Shown one piece after another: positions 8,607-18,899 of a stretch of 64,000 bases of DNA. This stretch comes from Semisulcospira habei (taxonomy: Eukaryota > Mollusca > Gastropoda > Semisulcospiridae): assembly GCA_036245525.1 (NCBI GenBank), contig BTPG01000006.1, positions 89,617,035 to 89,681,034 of the forward strand. Reading direction: 5' to 3'. Both the position numbers and the translations under genes were made by a program. A model generated the notes under the pieces. The model was given only the letters and a program-made list of their open reading frames with translations. It was not told the DNA's origin and did no database searches. Numbering within the stretch: the first letter of the stretch is position 1; the number at the start of each line of letters is the position of its first letter.

Positions 8607-10775
8607 CAAAATCCTGCTTATGTCTACGATGACAAATCACCCTCCGCGTCGCATCGCAAGCTTGTCATCAAGAAATACAATGCATGTCACCATGGCACCG
8701 ACAGTCGTTCAGCACCATACCCTGACTGGAGCCGTTTGCCTCTTGTGTTCCAGACACCTGGCCTGGACGGGGATGTCAGTCCATACCCGGCCGCCTTCAA
8801 CCGGAATGACGCAGTTCCCAACACGGAATGGTGCCCTGGGCATGAAGCACTGGGAGAAGAAAGTTCCATGTCTCCTGACAGATCAATGTCATCATCTGTG
8901 GATCCTGAATGGCCAGTTGTGTTCAGCCTGAGTGACGCCTTACGGCAGAGCTGGTATTTGGGTCATGCACAAGTCGGAAAACAAATACCTGAATCTAGGG
9001 CTTGCTGCAACCACGAGCCGGCGACACGCAACCTGAATGACGAAGTTTTCAAAGGCGCCGCTGAAGGCTGGTGCCAGTGCCAGACAGGACCAGGAGAACC
9101 CAAGCCTCCACCCTCGGATGGATCATGCAGGCAGGGCCAAACGGACGTTGCACACAGAGGAACCGCAAGCGGAGAATGCTGCCTGGATCACGCGGGATCG
9201 GCAGAAGTTGTGCCTCCCACTGCTAACGCCGCCAACAAAGAGTGCTGTCAGCATCATGCAGGATCCGGTGAGCCCACACCCAAAACTTCATGGTGTTGTA
9301 ACCACATGCCAGCCAGGTGTAACCAAAACGACGCTGTGCCCAAGGGCAGCCAAAACGAATGGTGCAAATGCTCGGGTCTTGCAGGATCCGGTGAACCAGA
9401 GTTACCATCTCGCGCCTGCCGCTATGCCGACCACGCCGGCCTGAATCAGAATGATGGCACGGGCTCAAGAGAGTGTCGGTGTGCGCCTAACACTGGGTCA
9501 GGAGCGCCAGTGTCCACGTGCCGGCGCCCCGACCACGTCGGCCCAAACCACAATAACTGCACGCAAAACAGAGAATGGTGCCAGTGCTCGGTCGTTTCAG
9601 GATCGGGAGACCCCACCCCGCCGTCACGAGCATGTCGTCATCCAGGACATGTCAGACCTGAGCAGAACGACGTCGTAGCCAAGAGCTCCAGTGGTGGATG
9701 GTGGACCCGCCGTGCTGCAGGGGGAGAACCGATGGTTCCGTGGAATCCTTACCAACCCAAAGTTGTCAACCGATGGAGGTACCCGAACCACGGAGGATGC
9801 GGAGAACCTTGTTCGGCGTCCTGGGAGCAGGAATCAGCCAGCGCGAGCACGAGTTACGTTGCATCCAATAGAGCGTGGTCATCAGGAGAACCCGTGTCTA
9901 CGTCTCCAGTGTGCTGGGTCGTCAACCCACCCTCCCCAGCCTCGTGCCGCCTGTTGTACAGCGAGATCGACCGGCACGTCACTTACCGGACCGTGGATTA
10001 CTTCGACCCTGCCCTATACGGTTCGTCCTGCCCACCCGAGGGCTGCCCGTCCTCCCACAGCCACGTGTCGGATCATTCCTGCCACTCTCGCCCAGGGTCT
10101 CACTGCCCCTCCTGTCCCATGTACAGCCACAGTCGATCTGACTTCCATCTTCACGCGGGTCACCCGGGGGAGCTAGCTGGTCACCCAGCTCACCCGGGAG
10201 ACCCGCGTGAAGGGGACCCTTCACAGATCGACCCTGACGCCTGGTCTATGGACGGGACACTGAGCGGCTCGGCCAGTACTATCAGCACGCTGGAGAACGG
10301 ATCATCAGCCAGCATCTCTGGCCATGGGGACGGGGTGGACATCCACCCTCCGGCGCAGTACAAGAACCCGGGCTCAGCCCATCGCGGCGGCTCCGCTCCC
10401 AGTTTTTCCCACCCTTCTCATTTCCACCACCAGTCGCGCCTAGGTCACATATACCCTACGGAACACACCGCGGGTTACCCGGTCCACCCGATGCCTTACA
10501 GGGTGGAACACCGACAGATTTTCCACGAGCTGGGACGCCCGCCCGTGGAGGAGGTGCGGTCAACGGTGTACTTAAACCCCATGCAAGAAGCCAACCACCC
10601 CCAGCCTATCCTCAACCCTCTCCTGTACGCTGGTCACCAGTCCGTGCCTTTGCTTTTCCGCCCCACGCCCCAGTCCGGCCAGAGACTGGTCTCGCAGCAC
10701 AACTACGTCGGCCAAACCCTGCCCCACCTCCGCCCGACGGGGAACCGCAAATTATCGGAACGACTGGTGCATTAA
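8607..10775 (+). CDS. Unrecognised gene, terminal exon with Cys-rich tandem repeats
   Basis: The frame is open from a stop at 8595, so an acceptor GTTCAG| at 8606 (phase 0) is the likely start; it runs to TAA at 10,773-10,775, about 722 codons. Roughly 8985-9690 encodes degenerate repeats of about 35-45 residues with recurring pieces such as SRACRYADHAG, QND, EWCQCS and GSGEP, each with three or four Cys. After this comes a Ser/Pro/His/Gly-rich region with CPSSHSHVSDHSC and HPGELAGHPAHPGDP, then a Pro-rich tail. Codon use is G/C-rich at third positions, unlike the A/T-rich surroundings. With the upstream helix, the repeats would be carried on one side of a membrane. No homologous family was recognised; it may be lineage-restricted. 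The acceptor tract is weak, so the exact start is uncertain. Confidence 0.65.
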   Translation, partial: QNPAYVYDDKSPSASHRKLVIKKYNACHHGTDSRSAPYPDWSRLPLVFQTPGLDGDVSPYPAAFNRNDAVPNTEWCPGHEALGEESSMSPDRSMSSSVDPEWPVVFSLSDALRQSWYLGHAQVGKQIPESRACCNHEPATRNLNDEVFKGAAEGWCQCQTGPGEPKPPPSDGSCRQGQTDVAHRGTASGECCLDHAGSAEVVPPTANAANKECCQHHAGSGEPTPKTSWCCNHMPARCNQNDAVPKGSQNEWCKCSGLAGSGEPELPSRACRYADHAGLNQNDGTGSRECRCAPNTGSGAPVSTCRRPDHVGPNHNNCTQNREWCQCSVVSGSGDPTPPSRACRHPGHVRPEQNDVVAKSSSGGWWTRRAAGGEPMVPWNPYQPKVVNRWRYPNHGGCGEPCSASWEQESASASTSYVASNRAWSSGEPVSTSPVCWVVNPPSPASCRLLYSEIDRHVTYRTVDYFDPALYGSSCPPEGCPSSHSHVSDHSCHSRPGSHCPSCPMYSHSRSDFHLHAGHPGELAGHPAHPGDPREGDPSQIDPDAWSMDGTLSGSASTISTLENGSSASISGHGDGVDIHPPAQYKNPGSAHRGGSAPSFSHPSHFHHQSRLGHIYPTEHTAGYPVHPMPYRVEHRQIFHELGRPPVEEVRSTVYLNPMQEANHPQPILNPLLYAGHQSVPLLFRPTPQSGQRLVSQHNYVGQTLPHLRPTGNRKLSERLVH

Positions 10776-12580
10776 CTTGAGCAGGATGGCCAGCACGGTA
10801 ACTGTAGCAGCACTATCATATTGACCATCACTGAAACCATCCATATTTAGCGGGAGCAGTCGTTCGGTTACCCCAATGACGCCGCAGATGGTAGGAAAGG
10901 CTAGAGCCAATCTCCTTCAGCAATAGGCATAGATTCTCATGTGCCCCAGCAACTGCACGGGCACATGAGAATCTATGCCTCTTGCAGATGAAAGGATTGT
11001 ATCGAGGGTTTAGAAACGACAACCAGTTACTGAGACCGCTGACAGACAGAACACACCTTTCTGATCAGTTTCCTATTCCTTGTTATGACAGCTTTTGACG
11101 CACGAAGTTTCAGAGGACCAACTCTTTTAAGTTTCTATTTATTTTTTCATAGCATTTTTCTTTGACAGCTCTGCCACGAAATGGCCTCAATCCTTTTTTC
11201 CCCCCTAAAATTCTGATCTAGCGGTCAAAACCCTGTGATTGCACTGCTAACATTAAAGACGTATTAATACAGACCAAAAGCAGATCACTTCTGAATTTTT
11301 TAACGCTGTTGTTAATTTGGGATTTTCTGACAATGTAGGGCAACGACACGTACACTTTTGAATTTTGTGTCTGGAAACTATTCAGAGACGAAAACAATAC
11401 ATTGTACACACTTTTTGCACTATGCACTCCATGGGCAATCACTCAACGACGGACGTAAGAATACATTACAGAAAAAAAGAAAAAAAACCCAGTCCAGGCG
11501 GACAAAGACATAAACAAGACATAAAGCACGCGACATTTCGCAGAAAAATTTACAGTAGCTTAAGATTTTTTTTAAAGTAACAAGGGTCTTACATTGTGTA
11601 ATTTGGACTGAGGCTGCTAACACAACCTTCTGCTTTCACGCAGTGCTGCGGACTGAGAAAAAGGCCACAGTGAGGACTATCGTAGGCGGGGAGATCATGG
11701 AGACGCGATTGTGGACAAGATTGTGCAGACGCGGTTATGGACAACACATGCGGGTCTGTGATTCAGGAGCTTACGGCTGACAGGCGTAAGGTCGAGAATC
11801 GCATATCAGCACACACATACTGCAAAAACAAAACGGTGATCAGAATCGCGCAAGGGGAACATCAGTGCCGGCTGGTGCAACTTGGAACGGACTCAAATTA
11901 TGAACACAGGAGCATGAAACTGCAAACGATGGTGCAGACACAGTGTGGTATGCTGGGCTGTGATTTTCAACCTAACGGCTTCCAGACGTAAGGTCCAAAA
12001 TCACAGACCTGCAGAACTTATTAACTATTACCAGTAATGAAATCGTTATCATCTGGCGACTGCATGCGAGTTTTCAGCATTTTAAACTCAATACTCCAGC
12101 ACATTTTGAAATCCTATAAGCGTTTATCTTTGCGCGCAGCTTTTTATATGCAGTTTGAACCCAGATTGTATTGAAACAACACCTTATACCTCTTTATTTT
12201 ATTTTAGTAAGTTTTTAGCAATTTTATTTTATTAAGGAATGAAAGTTTAAAGCACTTTTTGGTGTATATTGAATATTATGAACACGCCCAGGTTACAGGA
12301 TTATGCCGGTAGTCAAGATGTAACGTTTTACAGGAATATTGTCAGGAATGAATTTCGTTATGACTAGTCAGGGTGCAGAACTGTTTTTACTATTACAGTA
12401 CAGATTTGTCTGTTGTCTAGATCATATTGGTGATTTTTTTGTCTCTCGATAGATGCAGCAGGAAAAAATAGATCGGTACATGTACTAATAAAACTGTTTT
12501 ACGCTCACGGTTATATGCATTAGTACCTGTTTTTGTGAGACGATGTGCGTCGGCGGTGAGAGGACGAGGAAGTCTGACAT
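10776..12580. other. Intergenic sequence, mostly anonymous
   Basis: No gene supported. It includes a hairpin at 10,920-10,986 and, at about 11,690-12,010, a loosely repeated segment with ACGGCTGACAGGCGTAAGGTC and a similar block ACGGCTTCCAGACGTAAGGT about 200 bp later. A clear polyadenylation signal for the upstream gene was not found. Confidence 0.4.
10920..10986. repeat. Hairpin related to family D
   Basis: Arms GGCATAGATTCTCATGTGCCC and the complement, around GCAACTGC, with further pairing of GCAATA and CTTGC outside. It lies just downstream of the + strand gene's stop and is shaped like the CATGAGCCC hairpins, with GTGCCC in place of GAGCCC. Confidence 0.7.
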
Positions 12581-12590
12581 CATCCTGCTG

Positions 12591-12642
12591 AAACAGGGCC
12601 GTCACACCTTCGTCAAATGACGAAGGTGCGACGGCCCTGTTT
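12591..12642. repeat. 25-bp-arm hairpin
   Basis: Arms 12591-12615 and 12618-12642 pair with one mismatch: AAACAGGGCCGTCAC and its complement, around CGTCAAATGACG. No flanking TTAA except TTTTAAC immediately to the right. Confidence 0.75.
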
Positions 12643-12747
12643 TAACCTGTCTGCGTTGTGATGGCAAAACACCGTAACTGGAATGTGAAGAATGAGAATT
12701 TTCATCGTAATACAACGAATATTTTGCTTTGGTCTTTTGCAGGGGGA

Positions 12748-12800
12748 GAGGGCGGGGGGGGGGGGGGGATGGGTGTGTGTGTGTGTGTGTGTGTGTATGT
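12748..12800. repeat. Poly-G and (GT)n microsatellite
   Basis: A G-rich run at about 12,750-12,768 is followed by (GT)n to about 12,800. Confidence 0.9.
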
Positions 12801-12843
12801 GTCCTTTTCGGGTTCAGTCAAAGCGTGTTCGGCGTAAACTATA

Positions 12844-14368
12844 CTGATCAATAAAAGAAACGCGAAATTCGAGTGTATGTTGTATTTGTATGATAAATCC
12901 ACGAAAATACAAGTTACACTATTTTTGATAGGCAGTGTACGAGCAACAACATGTAAGCATGCAGTCACCCTACTGTAGTAACCGTGTTACCCTCCCTGTG
13001 CACGAGGCACCCGTGACGGTATTGGTTAGGACGCACGGCGTATGCTTTCCACGCACGTGCATACACTGCAGAGTGATGTTGGGTCATGAACTGTGTTCAT
13101 CAATGCAAGGCAATAAAAAAAAAAAAAAATCAGCAGTGTTACGCCTTCTGTCACTTTTGCCGTTGCCACATCAACCATGCCAAGACTTAGTGCTCCCAAA
13201 GAGAAGATCCACAAGCTGTGGCAGTGGCCTTTAGATGTCACATTTCGACCATGTACAGGCTGCAGCAAGGCTATCATGCCAACGGGTCTTCTGCTGACGC
13301 TCCCCGAAGCGGACGACCACGTGTGACAACTCCACGGCAAAAGCGCCACATTTTCTGGGCTCACGTGCAAAATCACTTTCAGCCGGCCGAGGAAACAGCA
13401 AGAGAAGTTACCGGCAACCACCAGGCACCCATCAGTGGCCAGACAGTGCGACGACGGTTAGAGGAGCATAATCTGCACACTGAACCGCCGTCCAGCCCGT
13501 AGACCTGTTCTTACTGACCGTCATCGCCGTGCCAGCCTACAGTGGTCACAGGCTCATGTCGACTGGACCTGGCGACAGTGGCCAAACGTCCTGTTCACGG
13601 ATGAGAGCAGCTACTGCATCAGCTATGCAGATGGGCGCATAAGAGTGTGGCGGAGAAGGGGTGCACGCTATGCTGATGGCTGTGTGCTGGAGAACAATGC
13701 CTGGGGTGGGCCAATCGTGATGATTTGGGGTGGAATTACCTTGAACCAGACAGTAGGGCCTGTGTTCTGCCGTGGACTCGTACCAGGTCGCGAAAATGGC
13801 TTCACAGCTCAGCGCTACATTGACCAAGTACTACACCCATATGTCCTGCCATTTTCTCAGGGACGCAGAAACTTCATCTTGCAGCAAGATAATGTGCGTA
13901 CACACACTGCACGTATCACCCAGCACTTCTTGCAGCAGCACAACATCCCAGTCATGCCCTGGCCTGTCCTCAGCCCGGACCTCAATCCCATCGAACATCT
14001 CTGGAACCAACTGCAAAGGGAGATCAACGCTGTACGCCTCAGACCAACGACAGCTGCAGAACTGGAGAATTTGTCCAGGCCTAAAACAACATCCGCAGGG
14101 CAGCTGTCAACCGCCTGATGCACTCTATGCGCCGACGCTGCCAAGCCGTCATCAACGCCAATGGGGGGTCACACGCCATATTGACTTTGTGCTGTGCCAT
14201 GCTTGCTCCAAATACAGAATAAACTTCCACACTGATTACGCTGGTGTCCATGATTTCATTCCTAAAATGTCGATAACATCCGTTGTATGGTTTGTCCGAA
14301 ATCGACTTTCAAATGTTGGATTAAATGTGATTTGAAGGGGCTACTTCGCGTTTCTTTTGTTGGATCAG
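12844..14368 (+). mobile_element. Tc1/mariner transposon
   Basis: Terminal inverted repeats begin ACTGATCAATAAAAGAAACG at the left and, on the complement, ACTGATCCAACAAAAGAAAC at the right, each preceded by TA as expected for a TA target duplication. The interior encodes a broken Tc1-type transposase. The length of about 1.5 kb is normal for the superfamily. Confidence 0.9.
13172..14160 (+). pseudogene. Tc1-type transposase, frameshifted
   Basis: The frame is split. A start MPRLSAPKEK at about 13,176 shifts into the frame at 13,218-13,502, which has the linker SADAPRSGRPRVTT and the second HTH-like region. Another shift near 13,490-13,500 leads to the catalytic domain: LFTDESSYC (first Asp), QQDNVRTHTA (second Asp) and SPDLNPIEHLW (DDE-type Glu). 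A last shift near 14,080 separates AAVNRLMHSMRRRCQAVI. All three catalytic acids are present, but at least three frameshifts make it non-functional. Confidence 0.85.
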
Positions 14369-14397
14369 TATATATTAGTGAGGTTTCGTTTGTAACG

Positions 14398-14451
14398 GCC
14401 GCCGTGAGATGGCCTTGGTCGCCTGCTCGGCGTTAAACCCAAATAACTAAC
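14398..14451 (+). mobile_element. Very short SINE 3' fragment with TSD
   Basis: About 54 bp reading GAGATGGCCTTGG, CTGCTCGGCGTTAAACCC and AAATAACTAAC, flanked on both sides by the 12-mer TCGTTTGTAACG (14,386-14,397 and 14,452-14,463). It is a heavily 5'-truncated insertion, since only the tail region of the SINE remains. Confidence 0.65.
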
Positions 14452-14538
14452 TCGTTTGTAACGAATGACTCCCAACAACGAACGCTAGCGAGGTCACCGC
14501 GGACAACCAGCTTGTACATAAGCACAGACAACATTCTA

Positions 14539-14609
14539 AACATCTCCAAGAGGCACAGATCCTCATGAGCCCGGAGGGCTCATGAGGATCTTTGCCTCTT
14601 GGAGATGTT
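14539..14609. repeat. Near-perfect hairpin, family D core
   Basis: Arms 14,539-14,572 and 14,576-14,609 (34 bp each) begin AACATCTCCAAGAGGCACAG and meet at CATGAGCCCGGAGGGCTCATG, with about two mismatches. This is one of the best-preserved CATGAGCCC hairpins in the window. Confidence 0.85.
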
Positions 14610-15030
14610 TGGAGTGTCGTCTATGCTAATGCTTATCCGCCGTGACTTCGCTCTCGATCTCGTTCGGCGTAAACGTATCGTCACTATGAGGTAAACTGAC
14701 CAAAGAGCCGTCTACCAACCAAAGAACGGACATCTCGTCTACAGGATCCATATTCACGGTCGACAATCCATACCACACAACGCAGTCATTATTTGCTCAC
14801 AATTTTTATTCCATCAAGAATCGGATGCTGCCGCAAACGTCAATTACACGCAACAATGGACTCTGTTCCTATCCATAAAACTGGGGTCACAAACATCAAG
14901 ATGGGAAAAAAAAAATGTCCATCCACCATTCAATCATTACAAAATGTCAACACATAAGGCCTAAACTGGGAGTTGTCAGAAGATCACCTAATAGTTCTGA
15001 CGATAGAACGACCATGACAGCTGAGGGTGG
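14610..15030. other. Anonymous intergenic sequence
   Basis: No gene, repeat end or structured motif was recognised here. Confidence 0.4.
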
Positions 15031-15037
15031 TGCCACG

Positions 15038-15099
15038 CTGGTTGTCTCCCTCGATTCGCTACCGCTTATCAGCGGTAACAAATCGCGGGAGACAACCAG
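15038..15099. repeat. Imperfect 29-bp-arm hairpin
   Basis: Arms 15,038-15,066 and 15,071-15,099 pair at about 26 of 29 positions: CTGGTTGTCTCCCTCGATTC and complement, around TTATC. GGTGCC-type sequence flanks both sides. Confidence 0.7.
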
Positions 15100-15332
15100 T
15101 GCAGGATGGTGCCTGAACAGCTTGGCGCCTACATGTGCACTTGAAATATTATGGTCGTTCTGTCTCCTGTTGCACTGTATCAGGGATGAATTGGTTGAAA
15201 TGACAGAAATCTTGCAAAATAGGACTACTGAATTCTCTACTGACACCAACAGCACAGATTTCATCGGCCAAACTGTAATTTACAGTTCAACGGATGAAAT
15301 CATCTGCTGCCATTGTTGATGGAGAATTTACA

Positions 15333-15564
15333 TTAACCCATTTACCCCGAGTCCCTACAGCAGGAGACGGATTGACCACGATAATTCAAGGGTAGTGCCA
15401 GATTAGCTTGGCACCTTCTGGCGCCTGCTTGGCACCTTCTGGCGCCAAGCTTATCTGGCACTACCCTTGAATTTGCATGGTCAATCCATCTCCTGCAAGT
15501 CGTACAGTCATTATGTAACACCTCCGAAATTTGAGAAATGGGACCTTGGGGCTAAAAGGGTTAA
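15333..15564. mobile_element. TTAA-flanked hairpin MITE, family C
   Basis: TTAACCCATTTACCCC at the left and AAAAGGGTTAA at the right. The core (about 15,384-15,470) uses the TTCAAGGGTAGTGCCAGA hairpin of family A, but the flanks differ (GGAGACGGATTGACCA and complement). Its loop contains a duplicated GCTTGGCACCTTCTGGCGCC unit. Confidence 0.75.
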
Positions 15565-15613
15565 TGTCCAGAGCAATGAGGCAAGGATGAATGAAATGTG
15601 AAATTCACACAAA

Positions 15614-15618
<5 letters not shown>

Positions 15619-15652
<34 letters not shown>

Positions 15653-15741
15653 GCACACAGAATCAATGAAACAAAATCTCTCTCCCTCTGATTCACTCAC
15701 ATGCAAATACACAGATGAAAAAATGAAACACTCAAGGTGAA

Positions 15742-15783
<42 letters not shown>
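15619..15783. repeat. (CT)n and (CA)n microsatellites
   Basis: (CT)n at about 15,619-15,650 and (CA)n at about 15,745-15,783. Confidence 0.95.
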
Positions 15784-15787
<4 letters not shown>

Positions 15788-15966
15788 AGAAGCACGCATT
15801 TCATTCCCACTGCAACACTGACCTGGTGGAGGTTTATTCAGACTATAATACCTGTTTTGTCTTGAGTGCCTCCTCTCTTTCAATGTTACATTACAAAAAC
15901 AAGTATATTTTGTACACACGACTCACAGGCATGCTAACTCACACTCTCATTCAAACAATCGCTCCT

Positions 15967-16187
15967 TTAACCCTTATCATTCGGAATACACCAGTGAGTG
16001 AAATAAGTTTGACTAAAATAGTTCAAGGGTAGTGCCAGAATAGCTTGGCGCCTCTAGTCGCCAAGCTATTCTGGCACCACCCTTGAACTAAAGTCATTGG
16101 TCTATATCTTTATCTGCAAGTACTATAATGTAGCTTGCAAATGGCAGTGTACAAATTTGAAGCTTTTAGTCTCAGTATATGGGTTAG
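15967..16187 (+). mobile_element. TTAA-flanked hairpin MITE, family A, full-length
   Basis: TTAACCCTTATCATTCGG at the left and TATATGGGTTAG at the right. The hairpin lies at 16,019-16,092 with about 35-bp arms. The right flank carries the family block GCAGTGTACAAATTTGAAGC. It is the best reference copy of family A in the window. Confidence 0.8.
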
Positions 16188-16620
16188 TTGACACACACAC
16201 GCACGGGTGAAAATTGACAACTGTAAAAATAAATATGGACACATGCCAGATATGGGCATTGGTGGTGCTAAGGTTTTTGACCGCTTGTTTTATGATACAC
16301 TGATGGGGTGCCAAAAATAATGTTATGGGGTATTTGTGTGGCTTCTCCTGCAATCTAGACAATGAAATTTGTTGCTGCCAATTAGTGTAAGAAAGGGTTA
16401 GATTTTGAAAATGATGAAATTTCCCATCACAAGATTTTGAATGTACAGATTTCCACCTTTCCGTCTGCTAACTGTCACCCAGGCGTTTTACATGCACAAA
16501 TGCATGTGTAAAGCGTTTTATGTGTACACCTGCACATACTTACATTCTCACTCACATTTTTACTCACTCACTCACAAGCGTGCATGTGTGCACTTAACAT
16601 TAAAAAAAAACACACAGGTT

Positions 16621-16800
16621 TTACTTCTGCACAGATTTGGTAGCGGGTCGCTCAAACACTTGTTTGGTACCACCCCCTTTGGCAGTGTGAAACTTGAGAT
16701 TCTGTACTGTGTCAGCAATCCATGGTGAATCGAAGTGTGTTGTGTCCTGATCCAACAGGTGTGTGTACTTGGTGCGTCCAGAGCGGCCAAAATTCTTCAC
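16621..16800 (-). CDS. MFAP1: MFAP1 terminal exon
   Basis: 59 codons plus TAA (16,621-16,623). The exon follows a CTTGCAG acceptor, phase 0. It begins [19 protein letters not shown], the most conserved C-terminal block of MFAP1, and continues through TTHFDSPW and KQVFERPA. It lacks the Lys/Arg-rich last residues of many family members, ending TKSVQK. The gene converges with the + strand gene ending at 10,775. Confidence 0.95.
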   Translation of the reverse strand: MKNFGRSGRTKYTHLLDQDTTHFDSPWIADTVQNLKFHTAKGGGTKQVFERPATKSVQK

Positions 16801-16859
16801 CTGCAAGAATGCAATCAACTTCAGACCTAACCCCGCAGCATTACTTGGAGGTGTCACCT

Positions 16860-17112
16860 AATGACTTTGTACCAGTTGAAGGAGATGGATCGACCATGAT
16901 AATTCAAGGAAAGTGCCAAATTCGCATGTGCACCATTTAGCATGGACGCAATAAAGCAGGCGTGCCACATTAGCTTGGCGCCTGATAGGTGATGGATCGA
17001 CCATGATCGTTCAAGGGTAGCTCCAACTTCAAGCTAACCCTTGAATGATCATGGTTGATCCACCTCCTGCTGTATTGCATGGGCTAAATGGTATAACACC
17101 ACCTAACCAAAG
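16860..17112. mobile_element. Degenerate family C MITE pieces
   Basis: Two partial copies: about 16,873-16,985 (GATGGATCGACCATGATAAT) and about 16,986-17,112 (hairpin GACCATGATCGTTCAAGGG with complement ending GGTTGATCC). Internal deletions have removed most of the inner hairpin. They lie in the last MFAP1 intron. Confidence 0.5.
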
Positions 17113-17314
17113 TTAACCCTTATCATTCAGAATTGACTAAAATAGTTCAAGGGTAGTGCCAGAATAGCTTGGCGCCTCTAGGCGCCAAGCTATTCTGGCA
17201 CCACCCTTGAACTAAAGCCATTGGTCTAGATCCTTATCTGTAAGTACTATAAAGTAGCTTGCATATGGCAGTGTACACATTTCAAGCTTTTAGCCTCAGT
17301 ATGATATGGGTTAA
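17113..17314 (+). mobile_element. TTAA-flanked hairpin MITE, family A
   Basis: TTAA at 17,113-17,116 and 17,311-17,314, ends CCCTTATCATTC and ATATGGG. The core at about 17,146-17,213 is a near-perfect hairpin (GTTCAAGGGTAGTGCCAGAA and complement around CTAGGCGCC). A short deletion in the left flank removed GGAATACACCAGTG. Confidence 0.8.
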
Positions 17315-17817
17315 CTGTAAGCATATTCCACAGCTTAAGTACAAGGTCAAGCCACAATAACCTACTTTAGTGTTATATGCTAATCAGGTGCCAAGCTAAT
17401 CTGGCACTACCCTTGCATTATCATGGGCAATCCATCCCCTGCTGTATTTCATCCGGGCTAAATGGTATAACTACACCTAACCAAAGTTAAATGTAAATGT
17501 ATTGGACAGCTGTAGATACAAGACCATGCCACAATAACCTATTGTTGTGAGGAGATCTCTTATGAACCTACACACCACTTACTTTAGGATTCCTAGTGGC
17601 ATAAATCCTCAAGTTGTCTGCAGCTGCAAGCGCTCATCAGGATGTGTGCCACTTGCAAGTGTAAACAAGGTCAATTCTCAAAGATACCACTAAAAAGAGG
17701 CACGGAGTCTCATGAGCACCTGCAGCTTCAAGGGCTCATGTGAACTTGTAATGCAGATAGAAAGGTCTGGATCGAGACTGCAGATTGAGAAAAAAGAAAG
17801 CAACACAAAGCACTGAC

Positions 17818-17907
17818 CTGCATAACCTTGGGCAGGATGGTCTTGTCAAAGTGATCGTCCAGAGTTGGCTGGGAAAAGTCTTGCCTGTAGACGTCATTCT
17901 CTTCGCT
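17818..17907 (-). CDS. MFAP1: MFAP1 penultimate exon
   Basis: 30 codons, phase 0 both sides, acceptor TTTTTCAG and donor CAG|GTCAGTG. It encodes SEENDVYRQDFSQPTL and then DDHFDKTILPKVMQ. This joins exactly between GAFFV of the previous exon and VKNFGRSG of the last exon, as in other animals' MFAP1. The sequence is A/T-balanced and intact. Confidence 0.95.
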
Positions 17908-17958
17908 CTGAAAAATGCATTTGACAAGTGTTACACTCTCAAAAGAATCTTTACCAAG

Positions 17959-18106
17959 CAAACTTGGCAGTGGATGATATACAGTGACGAGCAAAAGAAA
18001 TCGGTACACTTCCACAAACAAATAGATGTAATACAATACAAATGACTCACAACTTGTTCTGTATCCATCTATTTGTGTGTAGAACTATATCCTCCACTGC
18101 CAAGTG
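17959..18106. mobile_element. Small palindromic MITE in MFAP1 intron
   Basis: Inverted ends ACTTGGCAGTGGATGATATA and its near complement TATATCCTCCACTGCCAAGT. A second paired block AACAAATAGATG/CATCTATTTGT lies inside. It begins about 50 bp upstream of the MFAP1 exon at 17,818-17,907. The family is not recognised. Confidence 0.6.
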
Positions 18107-18279
18107 ATAACTTTGGGAAAGGTCAATATAAAGTGTGTGGGAGGTTAATCAGCTATGATAGTTCAAAAATTCCCTGATGACCAGTTCATCAGGCACTATC
18201 CTTGAATTCTCCTGACCAATCAATTTTAAAGGTGATTGTGTTAACTAGGTGGAAACAATTGAGGTTTAGTGCCTAGTAC

Positions 18280-18535
18280 CCAGGGACATAGGAAGTGGTC
18301 CAGCTGGTCTGGCCAATTTGCAAATAAATGTCAATCAATCAATCAATCAATAGAAAGAAAAAATGAAGAGAGGAAGGAGAGAGAAAGAAAACAAATTGCG
18401 GGTATAGTGGTGGGGAGGCGTGGGGTGGGTGGGTGGTGGTGCAGCCAAAGGAATTAAAGGGAAGAGGGAGGGCCTCACCCACCCCAGGCTTTGTTTGACT
18501 TTTGGGCCAGACCAATAGTTTTGCTATGTCCCTGG
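18280..18535. mobile_element. Possible hAT-like MITE
   Basis: Terminal repeats CCAGGGACATAG and CTATGTCCCTGG, with a second inner pair GGTCTGGCC/GGCCAGACC. Between them are AATC tandem copies (about 18,330-18,352) and a purine-rich stretch. No clear target duplication was found, so the class is tentative. Confidence 0.45.
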
Positions 18536-18778
18536 TATTGCTGCCAAAAGTATGAAAATGAACTGAAAATGTCGGTTTATGAAACTGAAACCAAGCCAAT
18601 GTTTCAATCAATTTGTATGATTGTTTGCATGTGGCTGAAATTACTTTGGCCTTTGCTTTCTCTCAATATTGGAGATAAAATTTCAGATCAGTGGTTCTGA
18701 CCACACTAAAATACTCCACTCATATTTAAAAAAAAGAAGTAGGTCAATTTGGGAATGTAACCGTGTCCTATTCATGCT
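18536..18778. other. Intronic anonymous sequence
   Basis: No repeat end, exon or structured motif was recognised. Confidence 0.4.
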
Positions 18779-18846
18779 AGCAAGAGACATAAGTTCTCAT
18801 GAGCCCCTGCAAATGCAGGGGCTCATGAGAACTTATGCCTCTTGCT
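18779..18846. repeat. Near-perfect hairpin, family D core
   Basis: Arms 18,779-18,811 and 18,814-18,846 pair at 32 of 33 positions: AGCAAGAGACATAAGTTCTC and complement, centre CCTGCAAATGCAGG. It contains the CATGAGCCCC block. Confidence 0.85.
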
Positions 18847-18899
18847 GATAGAACCGACTGACCAACAGCTAAACTCAGCCTTCTAGAATTTGGAAACAA

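Noticed and set aside
11737..11991. 84-codon plus-strand frame
   Set aside because: It overlaps an internally repeated anonymous segment, with no splice signals or recognisable motif.
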